Below, one piece after another: positions 18,867 to 27,160 of a stretch of 64,000 nucleotides of DNA. A program made the position numbers and the translations under genes. This DNA comes from AC-32 sp963754265 (lineage in GTDB: Bacteria > Actinomycetota > Thermoleophilia > Gaiellales > Gaiellaceae). The notes below the pieces were generated by a model. It did no database searches. It saw only the letters and a program-made list of their open reading frames with translations, and was not told where the DNA came from. The first letter of the stretch is position 1. Each line of letters starts with the position of its first letter. The stretch covers positions 576,391-640,390 of the forward strand of contig CAVWFB010000016.1 of the NCBI GenBank assembly GCA_963754265.1, read 5' to 3'.

Positions 18867-19492
18867 TGACCGAATCACGAATGGTGCAGAATCGTAAGCG
18901 CCCTCGTGTCGACGGCGAGCTGCATCGAGCGACGATCGCCGTCCTCCGCGAGCAGGGCTGGGAGGGACTGACGCTGGAGCGGGTCGCTCAGGCCTCGGGG
19001 CGCGCACGCTCCACGCTCTGGAGGCAGGGGCTGACCCTCGAGGTGCTCGTGTCCGCCCTGGTCGGCGAGCTCGCGGCCGACTTCCGCGATTCGATGTATC
19101 CGATCCTGACTATCGGAGGCACCGGCCGGGATCGCCTCGAGCGCGCGCTCTTCGCCCTCTGCCAGCTCCTCGACCGGCATCTCCCGCTGATGCTCGCGAC
19201 CGACGAGGCCTTCCACCAGGAGACCGCGCCCGGGCAGCCGCCCCACTACCTGCACCCGTTCATCCAGTTCCTTCGCGAAGGGGCCGCCGACGGCTCGCTC
19301 GCGCCCGGAGACGACGTCGTCGAGGCTGCGGACGTCGCCTTCAACGCGGTCGCGTGGACCTACGTTCACCTCCGCGGACGCCACGGCTGGCCGGCGGAAA
19401 AGGCAGCGGGCGGCGTTGTGCGCATGGTGCTCGACGGCCTCGCCGGCGCACCTTCGTCGACCGTACCCAAGCGAAGAAAGGAGCGATCGTGA
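18866..19492 (+). CDS. TetR-family transcriptional regulator
   Basis: A 208-aa protein from the ATG at 18866 (another Met follows five codons later). The N-terminal helix-turn-helix is LHRATIAVLREQGWEGLTLE then RVAQASGRARSTLWRQG; the rest is the helical ligand-binding domain. Its stop overlaps the start of the HIT-like gene (GTGA), which in turn overlaps the permease, so it controls and travels with that operon. Confidence 0.88.
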   Translation: MTESRMVQNRKRPRVDGELHRATIAVLREQGWEGLTLERVAQASGRARSTLWRQGLTLEVLVSALVGELAADFRDSMYPILTIGGTGRDRLERALFALCQLLDRHLPLMLATDEAFHQETAPGQPPHYLHPFIQFLREGAADGSLAPGDDVVEAADVAFNAVAWTYVHLRGRHGWPAEKAAGGVVRMVLDGLAGAPSSTVPKRRKERS

Positions 19493-19986
19493 CCATGACC
19501 CTCCCCTACAGCGAGCCGTTGGTGCCGCGCGAGCCCGCCGAGCGGATCGTCCCCGAGCCGCCGCGTCGCGGCGAGCCCGGCGGACCGCCCTGCGCCATCT
19601 GCGAAGGCAAGACGACGAAGGCAGTGTGGTCGGACGAGAACTGGACGCTCCACCCGCCCGTCGGCGGAAGCCTGCCCGGCGCGGTCTGGCTGGCGAGCCG
19701 TGTCCACGTCGACTCGTTCGCCGACCTCCCGGAACCGCTGGCTGCCGACTTCGGTCGCGTGGTCGGACGCATCGAGCGCGCCATCCTCTCGCTCGGCGAC
19801 ATTGCCCGCGTGCACCTCTACCGCTGGGGCGACGGCGGCGCCCACTTCCACGTCTGGCTCATTCCGCGTCCGCTCGGGATGGTCGAGGCTGCGGGCATGA
19901 TGCTCCCGATCTGGGAAGACGTCCTCCCAAACGTGCCGGACGAGGAGCTCGCAGCGGCGGCAGCCCGGGTCGGCTCGGCCATGTGA
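19489..19986 (+). CDS. HIT-like nucleotide-binding protein
   Basis: A 165-aa protein. The GTG at 19489 is preferred because AGGAG lies five bases before it; a Met two codons on (19495) is the alternative. It has a Cys pair (CAICEGK) near residue 37 and the histidine cluster GGAHFHVWLIPRP, a shortened histidine-triad motif (HxHxW in place of HxHxH), as in HIT-related hydrolases and AP4A phosphorylase-like proteins. Enzymatic activity is uncertain because the third His is replaced. It sits between a TetR gene and an amino-acid permease with 4-base overlaps on both sides. Confidence 0.65.
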   Translation: MTMTLPYSEPLVPREPAERIVPEPPRRGEPGGPPCAICEGKTTKAVWSDENWTLHPPVGGSLPGAVWLASRVHVDSFADLPEPLAADFGRVVGRIERAILSLGDIARVHLYRWGDGGAHFHVWLIPRPLGMVEAAGMMLPIWEDVLPNVPDEELAAAAARVGSAM

Positions 19987-21266
19987 CGGTGGAAGGCGCC
20001 CTCGCCCGTCGGCTCGGGACAGGCGACGCCGTCGTCATCGGGCTCGGCTCGATGATCGGGGCCGGCGTCTTCTCGGCCTTCGCGCCCGCGGCGGCGGCGG
20101 CAGGCAGCGGCTTGCTGATCGGGCTTGCCCTCGCCTCGGGCGTCGCTTACTGCAACGCCGTCGCATCTGCGCAGCTCGCCGCGCAGTACCCGACCTCCGG
20201 CGGCACGTACGTCTACGGGCGGGAGCGACTCGGCGAGTGGTGGGGGTTCCTGGCGGGCTGGGGGTTCGTCGTCGGCAAGACAGCGTCCTGTGCGGCGATG
20301 GCGCTGACGTTCGCGTCGTACGCCGTCCCCGGCTCGGAGTGGGCGCAGCGACTTGCGGCGCTACTGGCCGTCGCGGCCCTGACGGCGGCCAACTACCAGG
20401 GGATCACGCGGACGGCAGGACTCGCGAGGGTGCTCGTCGCCGCGTCGGTGCTCGCGCTGCTGATCGTCGTGGTCGCGATCGCCGCGAGCGGGAACACGGA
20501 CACGGCGAACCTCGGCGGCTCGGCGTCCCTGTGGAGCGGCGGCGTGTACGGAGTGCTGCAGTCGGCGGCCCTGCTCTTCTTCGCCTTCGCGGGATACGCC
20601 CGGATCGCCACGCTCGGCGAGGAGGTGCGCGACCCCGAGCACACCATTCCGAAGGCGATCCCGATCGCGCTCGGCATCACCGTCGCGCTCTACGCCGCGG
20701 TTGCTCTCGCATCGCTGCTCGTGGCCGGCCCGGACGCGCTCGCGGCCAGCACGGCCCCCCTTGCGACAGCGGCCAAGCTCGCCGACGCGGCCTGGGCCGT
20801 CCCGATCGTCCGTGTCGGCGCGGCCGTCGCGAGCCTCGGAGCGCTGCTCGCGCTGATCGCGGGCATCGGCCGCACCTCGCTGGCGATGGCGCGCCACGGA
20901 GACCTGCCAGGCTGGCTCGCGGCGGTCCATCCCCGGTACCGGGTTCCCGGTCACGCAGAGCTTGCGGTCGCGGCCGTCGTGTCAGTGCTGGTGCTCACGA
21001 CCGACCTGCGCGGCGCGATCGGCTTCTCGTCGTTCGGGGTCCTCACCTACTACGCGATCGCGAACGCCGCCGCCTATACCCAGCCCGCGGAGAGGCGACG
21101 CTGGCCGCGCGCGCTGAACGTCATCGGACTCGTGGCCTGCGCCGTGCTCGTGGTCGCCCTCCCGCTCTCGGCGGTCGCCGCCGGGCTGGCCGTGCTGGCC
21201 GTCGGTCTCGCGGGCCGCCTGATCCTGCGCAGAGAGCCCGGCTCGGGCCTCGGCCAGGAGAACTGA
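19983..21266 (+). CDS. APC-superfamily amino-acid permease
   Basis: A 427-aa protein with about 12 membrane helices. The first helix carries the APC signature VVIGLGSMIGAGVFSAFAPA (the unwound GSMIGAG substrate loop), and the sequence TSGGTYVYGRERLGEWWGFL follows TM2, as in the amino acid-polyamine-organocation family. The GTG start overlaps the stop of the HIT-like gene. The substrate, an amino acid or amine, is not determined. Confidence 0.9.
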   Translation: MTVEGALARRLGTGDAVVIGLGSMIGAGVFSAFAPAAAAAGSGLLIGLALASGVAYCNAVASAQLAAQYPTSGGTYVYGRERLGEWWGFLAGWGFVVGKTASCAAMALTFASYAVPGSEWAQRLAALLAVAALTAANYQGITRTAGLARVLVAASVLALLIVVVAIAASGNTDTANLGGSASLWSGGVYGVLQSAALLFFAFAGYARIATLGEEVRDPEHTIPKAIPIALGITVALYAAVALASLLVAGPDALAASTAPLATAAKLADAAWAVPIVRVGAAVASLGALLALIAGIGRTSLAMARHGDLPGWLAAVHPRYRVPGHAELAVAAVVSVLVLTTDLRGAIGFSSFGVLTYYAIANAAAYTQPAERRRWPRALNVIGLVACAVLVVALPLSAVAAGLAVLAVGLAGRLILRREPGSGLGQEN

Positions 21267-21267
21267 G

Positions 21268-21343
21268 GCCGGGTGGTGTTCCTCCCGTGGGCGGCCAGGG
21301 CCGCCTAGCTGCCCCGACTGAGCCGCAGAAGAGGCCACCCGGC
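21268..21343. other. Inverted repeat after the permease gene
   Basis: GCCGGGTGG at 21268-21276 pairs with CCACCCGGC at 21335-21343, and an inner pair GGCGGC / GCCGCC lies between them. There is no T run, so it may be a structured 3' end of the permease operon rather than a classical terminator. The remaining bases up to the tRNA at 21565 show nothing recognisable. Confidence 0.35.
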
Positions 21344-21564
21344 ATCACATTGACGCCGCGACCGACCGCAAACTTGCTGTGTGCCGACGAGAGCGGCTAC
21401 CAGATAGCTGGTCGGTGAGGATCCGGCCAAACGAGCACTAGCGGCCCGAACCTGACGTTGTGTATTCGAAGGGGCCGAGTTGTGGGAAGCGCCCAGGCGT
21501 CCTGAACCGCCGCTCGGCCCCGGCTCGCTCGCTGCCTCGCCGCGCGCCTCGAAGCTGACAAGAG

Positions 21565-21652
21565 TGCCGGGGAAGGGACTCGAACCCTTACGCCCCCAGC
21601 GGGGACACCTGATTTTAAGTCAGGCGCGTATGACCAGTTTCGCCACCCCGGC
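21565..21652 (-). tRNA. tRNA-Leu (TAA)
   Basis: An 88-base class II tRNA on the minus strand: acceptor GCCGGGG / CCCCGGC plus A, anticodon arm CCTGA CTTAAAA TCAGG with anticodon TAA, an extended variable arm (TGTCCCCGCTGGGGGCG region) as in leucine tRNAs, and T arm AAGGG TTCGAGT CCCTT. CCA is not encoded. Confidence 0.93.
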
Positions 21653-21671
21653 GCGGCGAAGGATAGCCGCG

Positions 21672-21737
21672 GCCCAGGCTAGGAGGGCTTGGCGGAACGT
21701 GGCACAGCCCGCGTTCTGTCGAGCCCTCCCTACTAGA
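21672..21737. repeat. Palindromic post-stop element, copy 1
   Basis: An imperfect palindrome: CTAGGAGGGCTTGGCGGAACG on one side and, read from the other strand, TAGTAGGGAGGGCTCGACAG on the other, around GGCTGTGCC. It overlaps the TAG stop of the gene at 21733. The same consensus flanks the larger palindrome at 45076-45256. Confidence 0.5.
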
Positions 21738-22443
21738 GCCCGGCGGGGAACTTGTACTTCGAAGGGATGACCTTCGGCGGCGTCCCGATCACGATCGCGA
21801 TCTCCTGGTGCGCCTTCAGCTCGAGCGCCCGCGGGTCGCCCTGGTACGGCTTCCCGTCCACGTAGAGGCGCCACGGCGTCAGCTCCTTGCAGTAGCCGCC
21901 CACGCAGCTCGGGGTGAGGCGAACGCCCCAGACGCCGAAGAACTGGGCGAGGTCGAACGTGCGTTTCGTCGGCGATTCGACGTGCATGATGCCGCTGGCG
22001 TCGTGGGTGTGCAGCTCGGTGAGGAACTGGCCGTCGTAGATCCCGATCTGGGACGGAACCGTGACCTTCTTCCCGTTCACGAAGACGTCGAGGTGCTGGT
22101 GAATGTGCACGACCTCGCCCTCGTTGGTCAGGGCGTTCAGGCCGAGCGGCTTGAGCCTGTCGGGCAGCGTGTCGAGCGCGGCATTCCAGGGCGCCGGCCC
22201 CGTCTGGACTCCGACGAGGCTGTCGCTGTTCGGGATGTTCACGGCCGCCCTGTTGCTGTCGTTGAAGACGAACAGAAAGAGCACCGCCACTCCGACGGCG
22301 ATAACACCGGTGAGGGCAAAGCCGATCGCCATGAACAGGAAACGGCGATCCTCGGGCGAGCGAGGCCGCTTCGGATCGGTGCGCCGCTGCGGCGCCTGGA
22401 CCTTGCGCGGAGGCGCTGGCGTGCGGGACTTCTTCTTCGCCAT
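21733..22443 (-). CDS. Membrane-anchored His-rich protein of unknown function
   Basis: A 236-aa protein. Basic cytoplasmic N-terminus, one membrane helix near residues 36-62 (AIGFALTGVIAVGVAVLFLF), then an outside domain with conserved-looking histidines (VVHIHQHLDVFVNG and TELHTHDASGIMHVES) and two Cys near CVGGYCKEL. The pattern suggests metal binding. I do not recognise the family. Upstream, on the other strand, lies the promoter-terminator pair at 22468-22547. Confidence 0.68.
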   Translation of the reverse strand: MAKKKSRTPAPPRKVQAPQRRTDPKRPRSPEDRRFLFMAIGFALTGVIAVGVAVLFLFVFNDSNRAAVNIPNSDSLVGVQTGPAPWNAALDTLPDRLKPLGLNALTNEGEVVHIHQHLDVFVNGKKVTVPSQIGIYDGQFLTELHTHDASGIMHVESPTKRTFDLAQFFGVWGVRLTPSCVGGYCKELTPWRLYVDGKPYQGDPRALELKAHQEIAIVIGTPPKVIPSKYKFPAGL

Positions 22444-22467
22444 CGGGCGGCGATGCTACCAAGGGCC

Positions 22468-22496
22468 TTGACGACCACCTTGCTGCGGGTTAGTGT
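22468..22496 (+). promoter_or_regulatory. Promoter TTGACG-17-TAGTGT
   Basis: TTGACG at 22468-22473 and TAGTGT (fits TANNNT) at 22491-22496 with exactly 17 bases between, in a gene-free gap. Transcription would begin at about 22503, at the very foot of the hairpin at 22502-22541. Confidence 0.55.
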
Positions 22497-22501
22497 CGTC
22501 G

Positions 22502-22547
22502 CGTCAGATCCGGAAAGCCGAAAGGTCTTCCGGATCTGGCGTTTTTT
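22502..22547 (+). terminator. Intrinsic terminator directly after a promoter (attenuator or tiny RNA)
   Basis: A 14-pair stem (CGTCAGATCCGGAA / TTCCGGATCTGGCG, with a G-T pair) and loop of about 12 bases, followed by six T. It is a textbook rho-independent terminator on the plus strand, but no plus-strand gene ends nearby; the nearest, the permease, ends 1.2 kb away. It can only act on RNA begun at the promoter just upstream, before the CsbD-like gene at 22596. Confidence 0.65.
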
Positions 22548-22595
22548 GTGGCCATTGCGGATACTCGGGATTCATCCCCACGCAAGGAGGCTGCA

Positions 22596-22793
22596 ATGAG
22601 TTGGCTCGACAAGCTACTCGGGCGCGGTAAGAAGGCGACCGGGGATCTCACGGGCGACAGCTCGATGAAGCAGGAAGGCATGCACCAGGAGCAGGAAGGC
22701 ATGGCGTCCGAGCGTGCGGAGAGCGCCGAGGACATGGCGCAGCAGGAGCGCGAGCGCGCGGCCGAGCATCACGCCGAGCGCCAGGACACCTAG
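22596..22793 (+). CDS. Small CsbD-like stress protein
   Basis: A 65-aa, very hydrophilic protein starting MSWLDKLLGRGKKATGDLTG, with a perfect AGGAGG ribosome site. The GKKATGDLTGDSSMKQEG pattern resembles CsbD-family general-stress proteins, and the tail is charged and Met/Gln/Glu-rich. Assignment by resemblance only. The leader carries the terminator at 22502-22547, so expression may need read-through. Confidence 0.55.
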   Translation: MSWLDKLLGRGKKATGDLTGDSSMKQEGMHQEQEGMASERAESAEDMAQQERERAAEHHAERQDT

Positions 22794-22812
22794 CGCCTCA
22801 CCGCATCGGCTT

Positions 22813-22844
22813 CGATCGAGGGCGGCGCGAGCCGCCCTCGATCG
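22813..22844. terminator. Hairpin between the CsbD-like gene and rmuC
   Basis: A perfect 14-base inverted repeat, CGATCGAGGGCGGC / GCCGCCCTCGATCG, with a 4-base loop, 20 bases after the CsbD-like stop. No T run follows, which is common in high-GC actinobacteria. Confidence 0.6.
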
Positions 22845-22885
22845 TTCTGGTGCCGTCCGACGCTGCCCCTAGGGTTCGTCGGCTC

Positions 22886-23917
22886 ATGACGCTCCTTGCG
22901 ATTCTTCTCGTCCTGCTCGCCGGCGGTGCCGCGCTCGCTCTGTGGCTGAACCGGCGGCTGCGCGACCACGGCGGTGAGACCTCGCGCGCGCTCGGCGGGG
23001 TCGCCGAGGCCATCGACCGCCGCTTCGCCGAGCTCGAGACGAAGGTCGACCGGCGCCTCGAAGGTCTCGACGGCCGGCTCCTCTCGACCCAGCAGAGCGC
23101 GGGCAAGACCGCGACGGACATCGTCGAGCGGCTCGGCAAGCTCGACGGAGCCGCTGCGCAGATGCTCTCGCGCGCGAACGACCTCGCCCGCCTCGAGCAC
23201 GCGCTGCGCCCTCCGAAGGCCCGCGGGGGCGTCGGCGAGATCCTCCTCGGCAACCTTCTGCGCGACTCGCTGCCACCGGACGCCTTCCGGCTCCAGCACA
23301 CCTTCCGTACGGGAGAGCGCGTGGACGCGGTGATCCGGGTCGACAAGCTCGTCCCGGTCGACGCGAAGTTCCCACTCGACAACTTCGAGCGGCTCGTGAC
23401 GGCCGGCGACGACGGGGACAAGGCTCTCCACCAGAAGGCCTTCGACCGGGACGTGAAGACGCACGTGGACGCGATCGCCTCGAAGTACATCCTCCCGGCG
23501 GAGAACACCTACGACTTCGCGCTCATGTACCTGCCGGCGGAGTCCGTGTACTACGAGCTCGTCTGCGGGGCGGGGAACGTCTACGGGTACGCGCTCGGTA
23601 AGCGCGTATTCCCCGTCTCGCCCACGACCCTGCACGCGTACCTGCTCGTGATCACGCTCGGGCTGAAGGGGCTCCAGATCGAACAGCACGCGCAAGAGGT
23701 GATGGCCTACTGCGGTCAGCTGGGTCAGGACTTCGAGCGGTTCCGCTCCGACTTCGAGGTCGTCGGCAAGCACATCCAGAACGCCCAGTCGAAGTACGGC
23801 GAGGCCGACCGCCGGCTGGACCGTTTCGGGACACGGCTCGAGCGTGCGGCCGACTGGCAGGATGCGGTCGAGCCCGACGAGGCGCACGAGCTCCCGCGTG
23901 CGGTCGACGCGGCCTAG
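22886..23917 (+). CDS. rmuC: DNA recombination protein RmuC
   Basis: A 343-aa protein: N-terminal membrane helix (LLAILLVLLAGGAALALWLN), a coiled-coil stretch to about residue 110, then the RmuC core with VDAKFPLDNFERL, the predicted nuclease-like domain, and PAESVYYELV, typical of the family. RmuC limits rearrangements at inverted repeats. The start at ATG 22886 places the membrane helix at the N-terminus; a GTG 12 codons earlier is possible but has no ribosome site. Confidence 0.9.
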   Translation: MTLLAILLVLLAGGAALALWLNRRLRDHGGETSRALGGVAEAIDRRFAELETKVDRRLEGLDGRLLSTQQSAGKTATDIVERLGKLDGAAAQMLSRANDLARLEHALRPPKARGGVGEILLGNLLRDSLPPDAFRLQHTFRTGERVDAVIRVDKLVPVDAKFPLDNFERLVTAGDDGDKALHQKAFDRDVKTHVDAIASKYILPAENTYDFALMYLPAESVYYELVCGAGNVYGYALGKRVFPVSPTTLHAYLLVITLGLKGLQIEQHAQEVMAYCGQLGQDFERFRSDFEVVGKHIQNAQSKYGEADRRLDRFGTRLERAADWQDAVEPDEAHELPRAVDAA

Positions 23918-23922
23918 CTCCT

Positions 23923-25869
23923 CTACGCAGTAGCGGGCTGCTGCTCGCGGAGGTAGCGGATCAGACCGCCTGCGACGGCGATCTCCCGCTCGCGCGGCAG
24001 TAGGTCATGCGTGAGCGTGATCGAGTCTGCGCCCTCGATCTCGGCCTCGAGCTCATCGTTTCCTTCGGCGATCGAGTGCAGCTGCGAGATGCGCCAGGTC
24101 TGGCCGAGCTCCGTCTTGTCGTAGTCGTTCTCTTCCTGGAAGAGCAGCGGCAGGATCCCCTGGGCGATCAGGTTGCGCCGGTGGATCCGGGCGAAGCTCT
24201 TGGCGATCACCGCGCGCACGCCGAGCTGGGCCGGCGCCAGGGCCGCGTGCTCGCGGCTCGAGCCCTGGCCGTAGTTGTGGCCGGCGACGATGAAGCCTCC
24301 ACCCCACTCGTGCGCCCGCTTCGCGAACCCGGGATCCTTGTGCTGGAACGTGAACTCGGCGATCGCGGGGACGTTCGAGCGATACGCCATCACAGTCGCG
24401 CCGTCGGGCGAGAGATCCCCGGTCGAGATGTCGTCCGGCGCCTTGATCAGGACCCGCATACGCAGCTCGTCCGGGAGCGGCTTCTGCTCGGGCGGCGGCT
24501 TGATGTTCGGGCCGCGAGGGATCTCGATCGAGCTCGCCTCGTCGGCAGGCACCGGCTCGAGGATGTGGGCCTGCACGACCTCGGGGCGTGCCTCCGGTCG
24601 CTCCGACAGGTCGACGTCGCCGAGCTCGCGCGGGTCCGAGATGACGCCGGTGAGCATCGAGGCGGCCGCCACGGCCGGAGAGCAGAGGTAGACCTGGTCG
24701 TCGGCGGTGCCGCTGCGGCCGGGAAAGTTGCGGTTGAAGGTCCGGAGTGAGTTCGACCCCGACGGAGGGGCCTGGCCCATGCCCACACACGGTCCGCAGG
24801 CCGGCTCGAGCATCCGCACGCCGGCCATCAGCAGGTCGACGTAGGTGCCGGAGCGCGTGATCTGGTCGAGGATCTGCCGCGACCCCGGCGTGGCCGTCGC
24901 CGACACGAGCTTCTCCGAGATCTGCGTGCCACGCATCACTGCGCCGCAGAGCGCGAGGTCCGCGTACGAGGAGTTCACCGAGGAGCCGATGCAGACCTGG
25001 GTCAGCTCGGTGCCCACGACCTCCTCGATCGGTACGACGTTTCCCGGCGAGGAGGGCTTCGCGACGAGCGGAACGAGCTCGGCGAGGTCGATGTGCTCCT
25101 CCTCGTCGAAGTCTCCGGTCTCGCCGGTCGGGAGGTCGACGAACTCGTCTTCGCGCCCCTGCTCGCTCATCCAGGCGCGCGTCTCGTCGTCGGCGGGGAA
25201 GACCGCACCGGTGGCCCCCAGCTCGGCGATCATGTTCGCGATCGTGCCGCGCTCGGTGTAGCTGAGGCCCGCGACACCCGGCCCGGTGAACTCGAAGATC
25301 GCACCGCGGCCGCCGCGAACGCCACGCCGGCGCAGGAGCTCGAGGATCACGTCCTTCGCCTGGATCCACGGCCGCTTCAGGTCGTTCTCGAGGAAGACCC
25401 CGACGACCTTCGGGCAGGGAAGCTCGAATGGATGGCCGGCCATGCAGACGGCGACGTCCAGCCCGCCCGCGCCGATGGCGATCATGGCGCACGACCCCGA
25501 CTGGGTCGTATGGCTGTCCGCCCCGACGAGCGTCTTCCCGGGGGCAGCGAAGCGCTCGCAGTGGACGTAGTGGCAGATCCCGTTTCCGGGCCGCGAGAAC
25601 CAGGCGCCGTACCGGCCCGACATCGCCTGCAGGAAGCGGTGATCGTCCGGGTTCTTGAAGTCGATCTGGAGGATGTTGTGGTCGACGTAGACCACGGCCG
25701 TCTCGACCTGGACGCGCTCGACCCCGAAGGACTCGAACTGCATCATCGCCATCGTTCCCGTCGCGTCCTGGGCGAGCGTCTGGTCGACGCGGAGCCCGAT
25801 CTCCTGTCCGGGAACGAGCTCGCCGCGCTCGAGGTGGTCTTCGAGGATCGTGCGCGCGAGAGAGGCCAT
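23923..25869 (-). CDS. acnA: Aconitate hydratase
   Basis: A 648-aa aconitase of the short, monomeric type. N-terminal DQTLAQDATGTMAMMQFE, the active-site region GADSHTTQSG, the 4Fe-4S cysteines VCIGSSVNSS and ACGPCVGMG, and the swivel domain with GHNYGQGSSREHAALAP. It interconverts citrate and isocitrate in the TCA cycle. Its length and order match mitochondrial-like AcnA of actinobacteria and Thermus. It converges with rmuC, five bases apart. Confidence 0.95.
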   Translation of the reverse strand: MASLARTILEDHLERGELVPGQEIGLRVDQTLAQDATGTMAMMQFESFGVERVQVETAVVYVDHNILQIDFKNPDDHRFLQAMSGRYGAWFSRPGNGICHYVHCERFAAPGKTLVGADSHTTQSGSCAMIAIGAGGLDVAVCMAGHPFELPCPKVVGVFLENDLKRPWIQAKDVILELLRRRGVRGGRGAIFEFTGPGVAGLSYTERGTIANMIAELGATGAVFPADDETRAWMSEQGREDEFVDLPTGETGDFDEEEHIDLAELVPLVAKPSSPGNVVPIEEVVGTELTQVCIGSSVNSSYADLALCGAVMRGTQISEKLVSATATPGSRQILDQITRSGTYVDLLMAGVRMLEPACGPCVGMGQAPPSGSNSLRTFNRNFPGRSGTADDQVYLCSPAVAAASMLTGVISDPRELGDVDLSERPEARPEVVQAHILEPVPADEASSIEIPRGPNIKPPPEQKPLPDELRMRVLIKAPDDISTGDLSPDGATVMAYRSNVPAIAEFTFQHKDPGFAKRAHEWGGGFIVAGHNYGQGSSREHAALAPAQLGVRAVIAKSFARIHRRNLIAQGILPLLFQEENDYDKTELGQTWRISQLHSIAEGNDELEAEIEGADSITLTHDLLPREREIAVAGGLIRYLREQQPATA

Positions 25870-25918
25870 CAGTCCAAGTATTCCTGATGCGGCGGCGCCG
25901 GCTCCGGTTGTCCCGGGA

Positions 25919-27061
25919 TCAGAAGCGCAGGAGGGCGCCGATCCCCTCGACGGGCTCGAGATCCTGGCGCTGACGCAGCGCGCAGACCGTGCCCCCGTGA
26001 GCGAGCGTCTGGTGAACGGCGAGGTCGACCCCCTCGTTGCGCTGCTCCATCTGCGTGCCGTCGAGTGGGCACGCCCCGCCCTCGCTGGCGACCCGCCCGC
26101 AGGCAGGGCACTCCCAGGCCGGCCGATCGGCGCCGTCCTGGAACAGCAAGAGCTCGACGCGTCCGTCGGAGGCAGCCTCGAGCGTCGGAGCCCAGCCTGC
26201 GGCGGCGCGGCCGTTGCGCCCGGCCTCCTCCTTCCAGCGCTCGACCACGTCGCTCTCCTGCTCCGAGCGCCACGACTCGAGCAACGGAGCCGCTGCCTCG
26301 AGCAGCTCGGGCGGGCCGGCGTGCGCGTCGGCGCTCGTCCAGCCGACGATCGCCTTCTTCACCTCGTGCGAAAGCGTCTCCTCGAGCTCGGCCCGCGTCT
26401 CCTCCGCGGCGACGATCACGAGCGGAGGCCCGTTCAACGAGCGAACCTGGCGGTCGAGGATCTCGGCGACGCCTTTCAGGTGGTCGTGCACGAGCTTCTC
26501 GATGTGCCGCTGATAGCGCGACTGTGACCAGCCCCCCTGGTCGTGCCGGCCAGGCTGTTCGTCGAAGTGCTCGACGGCCTCCTCCAGGCGACCGTCGTTC
26601 AGCCGGTAGATGTCCCCGCGCTCGCGGCTGACGACGGCGACAAGCGCACCCTCGCCTCGGCCCACGAGCGGCACGAGTGGGGCGACGTACAGGCTCGCAC
26701 CCACCTTGACGAGGTCGGGCACGCGCTCGCTCAGCGCGAGCGGCCGCCAGACGTTGTCGAGCCACGCGCAGAAGACGGCGAAGCCGTGGGCGCCGTCGCG
26801 ATCGAACTCCTGCTCGAAGAAGGTACTGAGCCGCTCACGGTCTTTGCGCAGACCCTCCCTCTGCTCGTGCGTGAGCTCTGGCCGGCGGGCCGCTTCAGAG
26901 CGGTCGACCTCGTCGAGGAGCGCGTTCATCCGCGTCGCCGCGTCGCCTGCGGTGGGGGTGTCGCTCGGATCCAGGTCGAGATAGAGGCTGATCGCACAGC
27001 CGTTCTGCACCCGAAACCGTGCGAGGTCCCGGAGGCGGTCCCACGTCACTGTCGAGGCCAT
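25919..27061 (-). CDS. eRF1-like peptidyl-tRNA hydrolase (baeRF/Vms1 type)
   Basis: A 380-aa protein. The N-terminal part fits the bacterial/archaeal eRF1-like (baeRF) fold; the loop at about residues 174-188 reads HDQGGWSQSRYQRH, comparable to the GGxQ-type catalytic loop of Vms1/ANKZF1, which cleaves nascent chains from tRNA on stalled 60S subunits. The RNase-H-like middle follows (LVIVAAEETRAEL), and a zinc ribbon (CPACGR ... CPLDG) closes the protein. A role in ribosome rescue is inferred from the family. Confidence 0.7.
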   Translation of the reverse strand: MASTVTWDRLRDLARFRVQNGCAISLYLDLDPSDTPTAGDAATRMNALLDEVDRSEAARRPELTHEQREGLRKDRERLSTFFEQEFDRDGAHGFAVFCAWLDNVWRPLALSERVPDLVKVGASLYVAPLVPLVGRGEGALVAVVSRERGDIYRLNDGRLEEAVEHFDEQPGRHDQGGWSQSRYQRHIEKLVHDHLKGVAEILDRQVRSLNGPPLVIVAAEETRAELEETLSHEVKKAIVGWTSADAHAGPPELLEAAAPLLESWRSEQESDVVERWKEEAGRNGRAAAGWAPTLEAASDGRVELLLFQDGADRPAWECPACGRVASEGGACPLDGTQMEQRNEGVDLAVHQTLAHGGTVCALRQRQDLEPVEGIGALLRF

Positions 27062-27160
27062 TACGTTTCCCTTCGCCGGAAGGCGGCGATTCTAGTCATC
27101 GAGGTCGTCTCCCGAGGAAGTTTCGACCGGTGCGAAGCGTTTAATACTGCAGAGGAAGAA

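Noticed and set aside
22798..23887. Long minus-strand frames over rmuC
   Set aside because: Shadows of the RmuC gene; no start signal or family motif.
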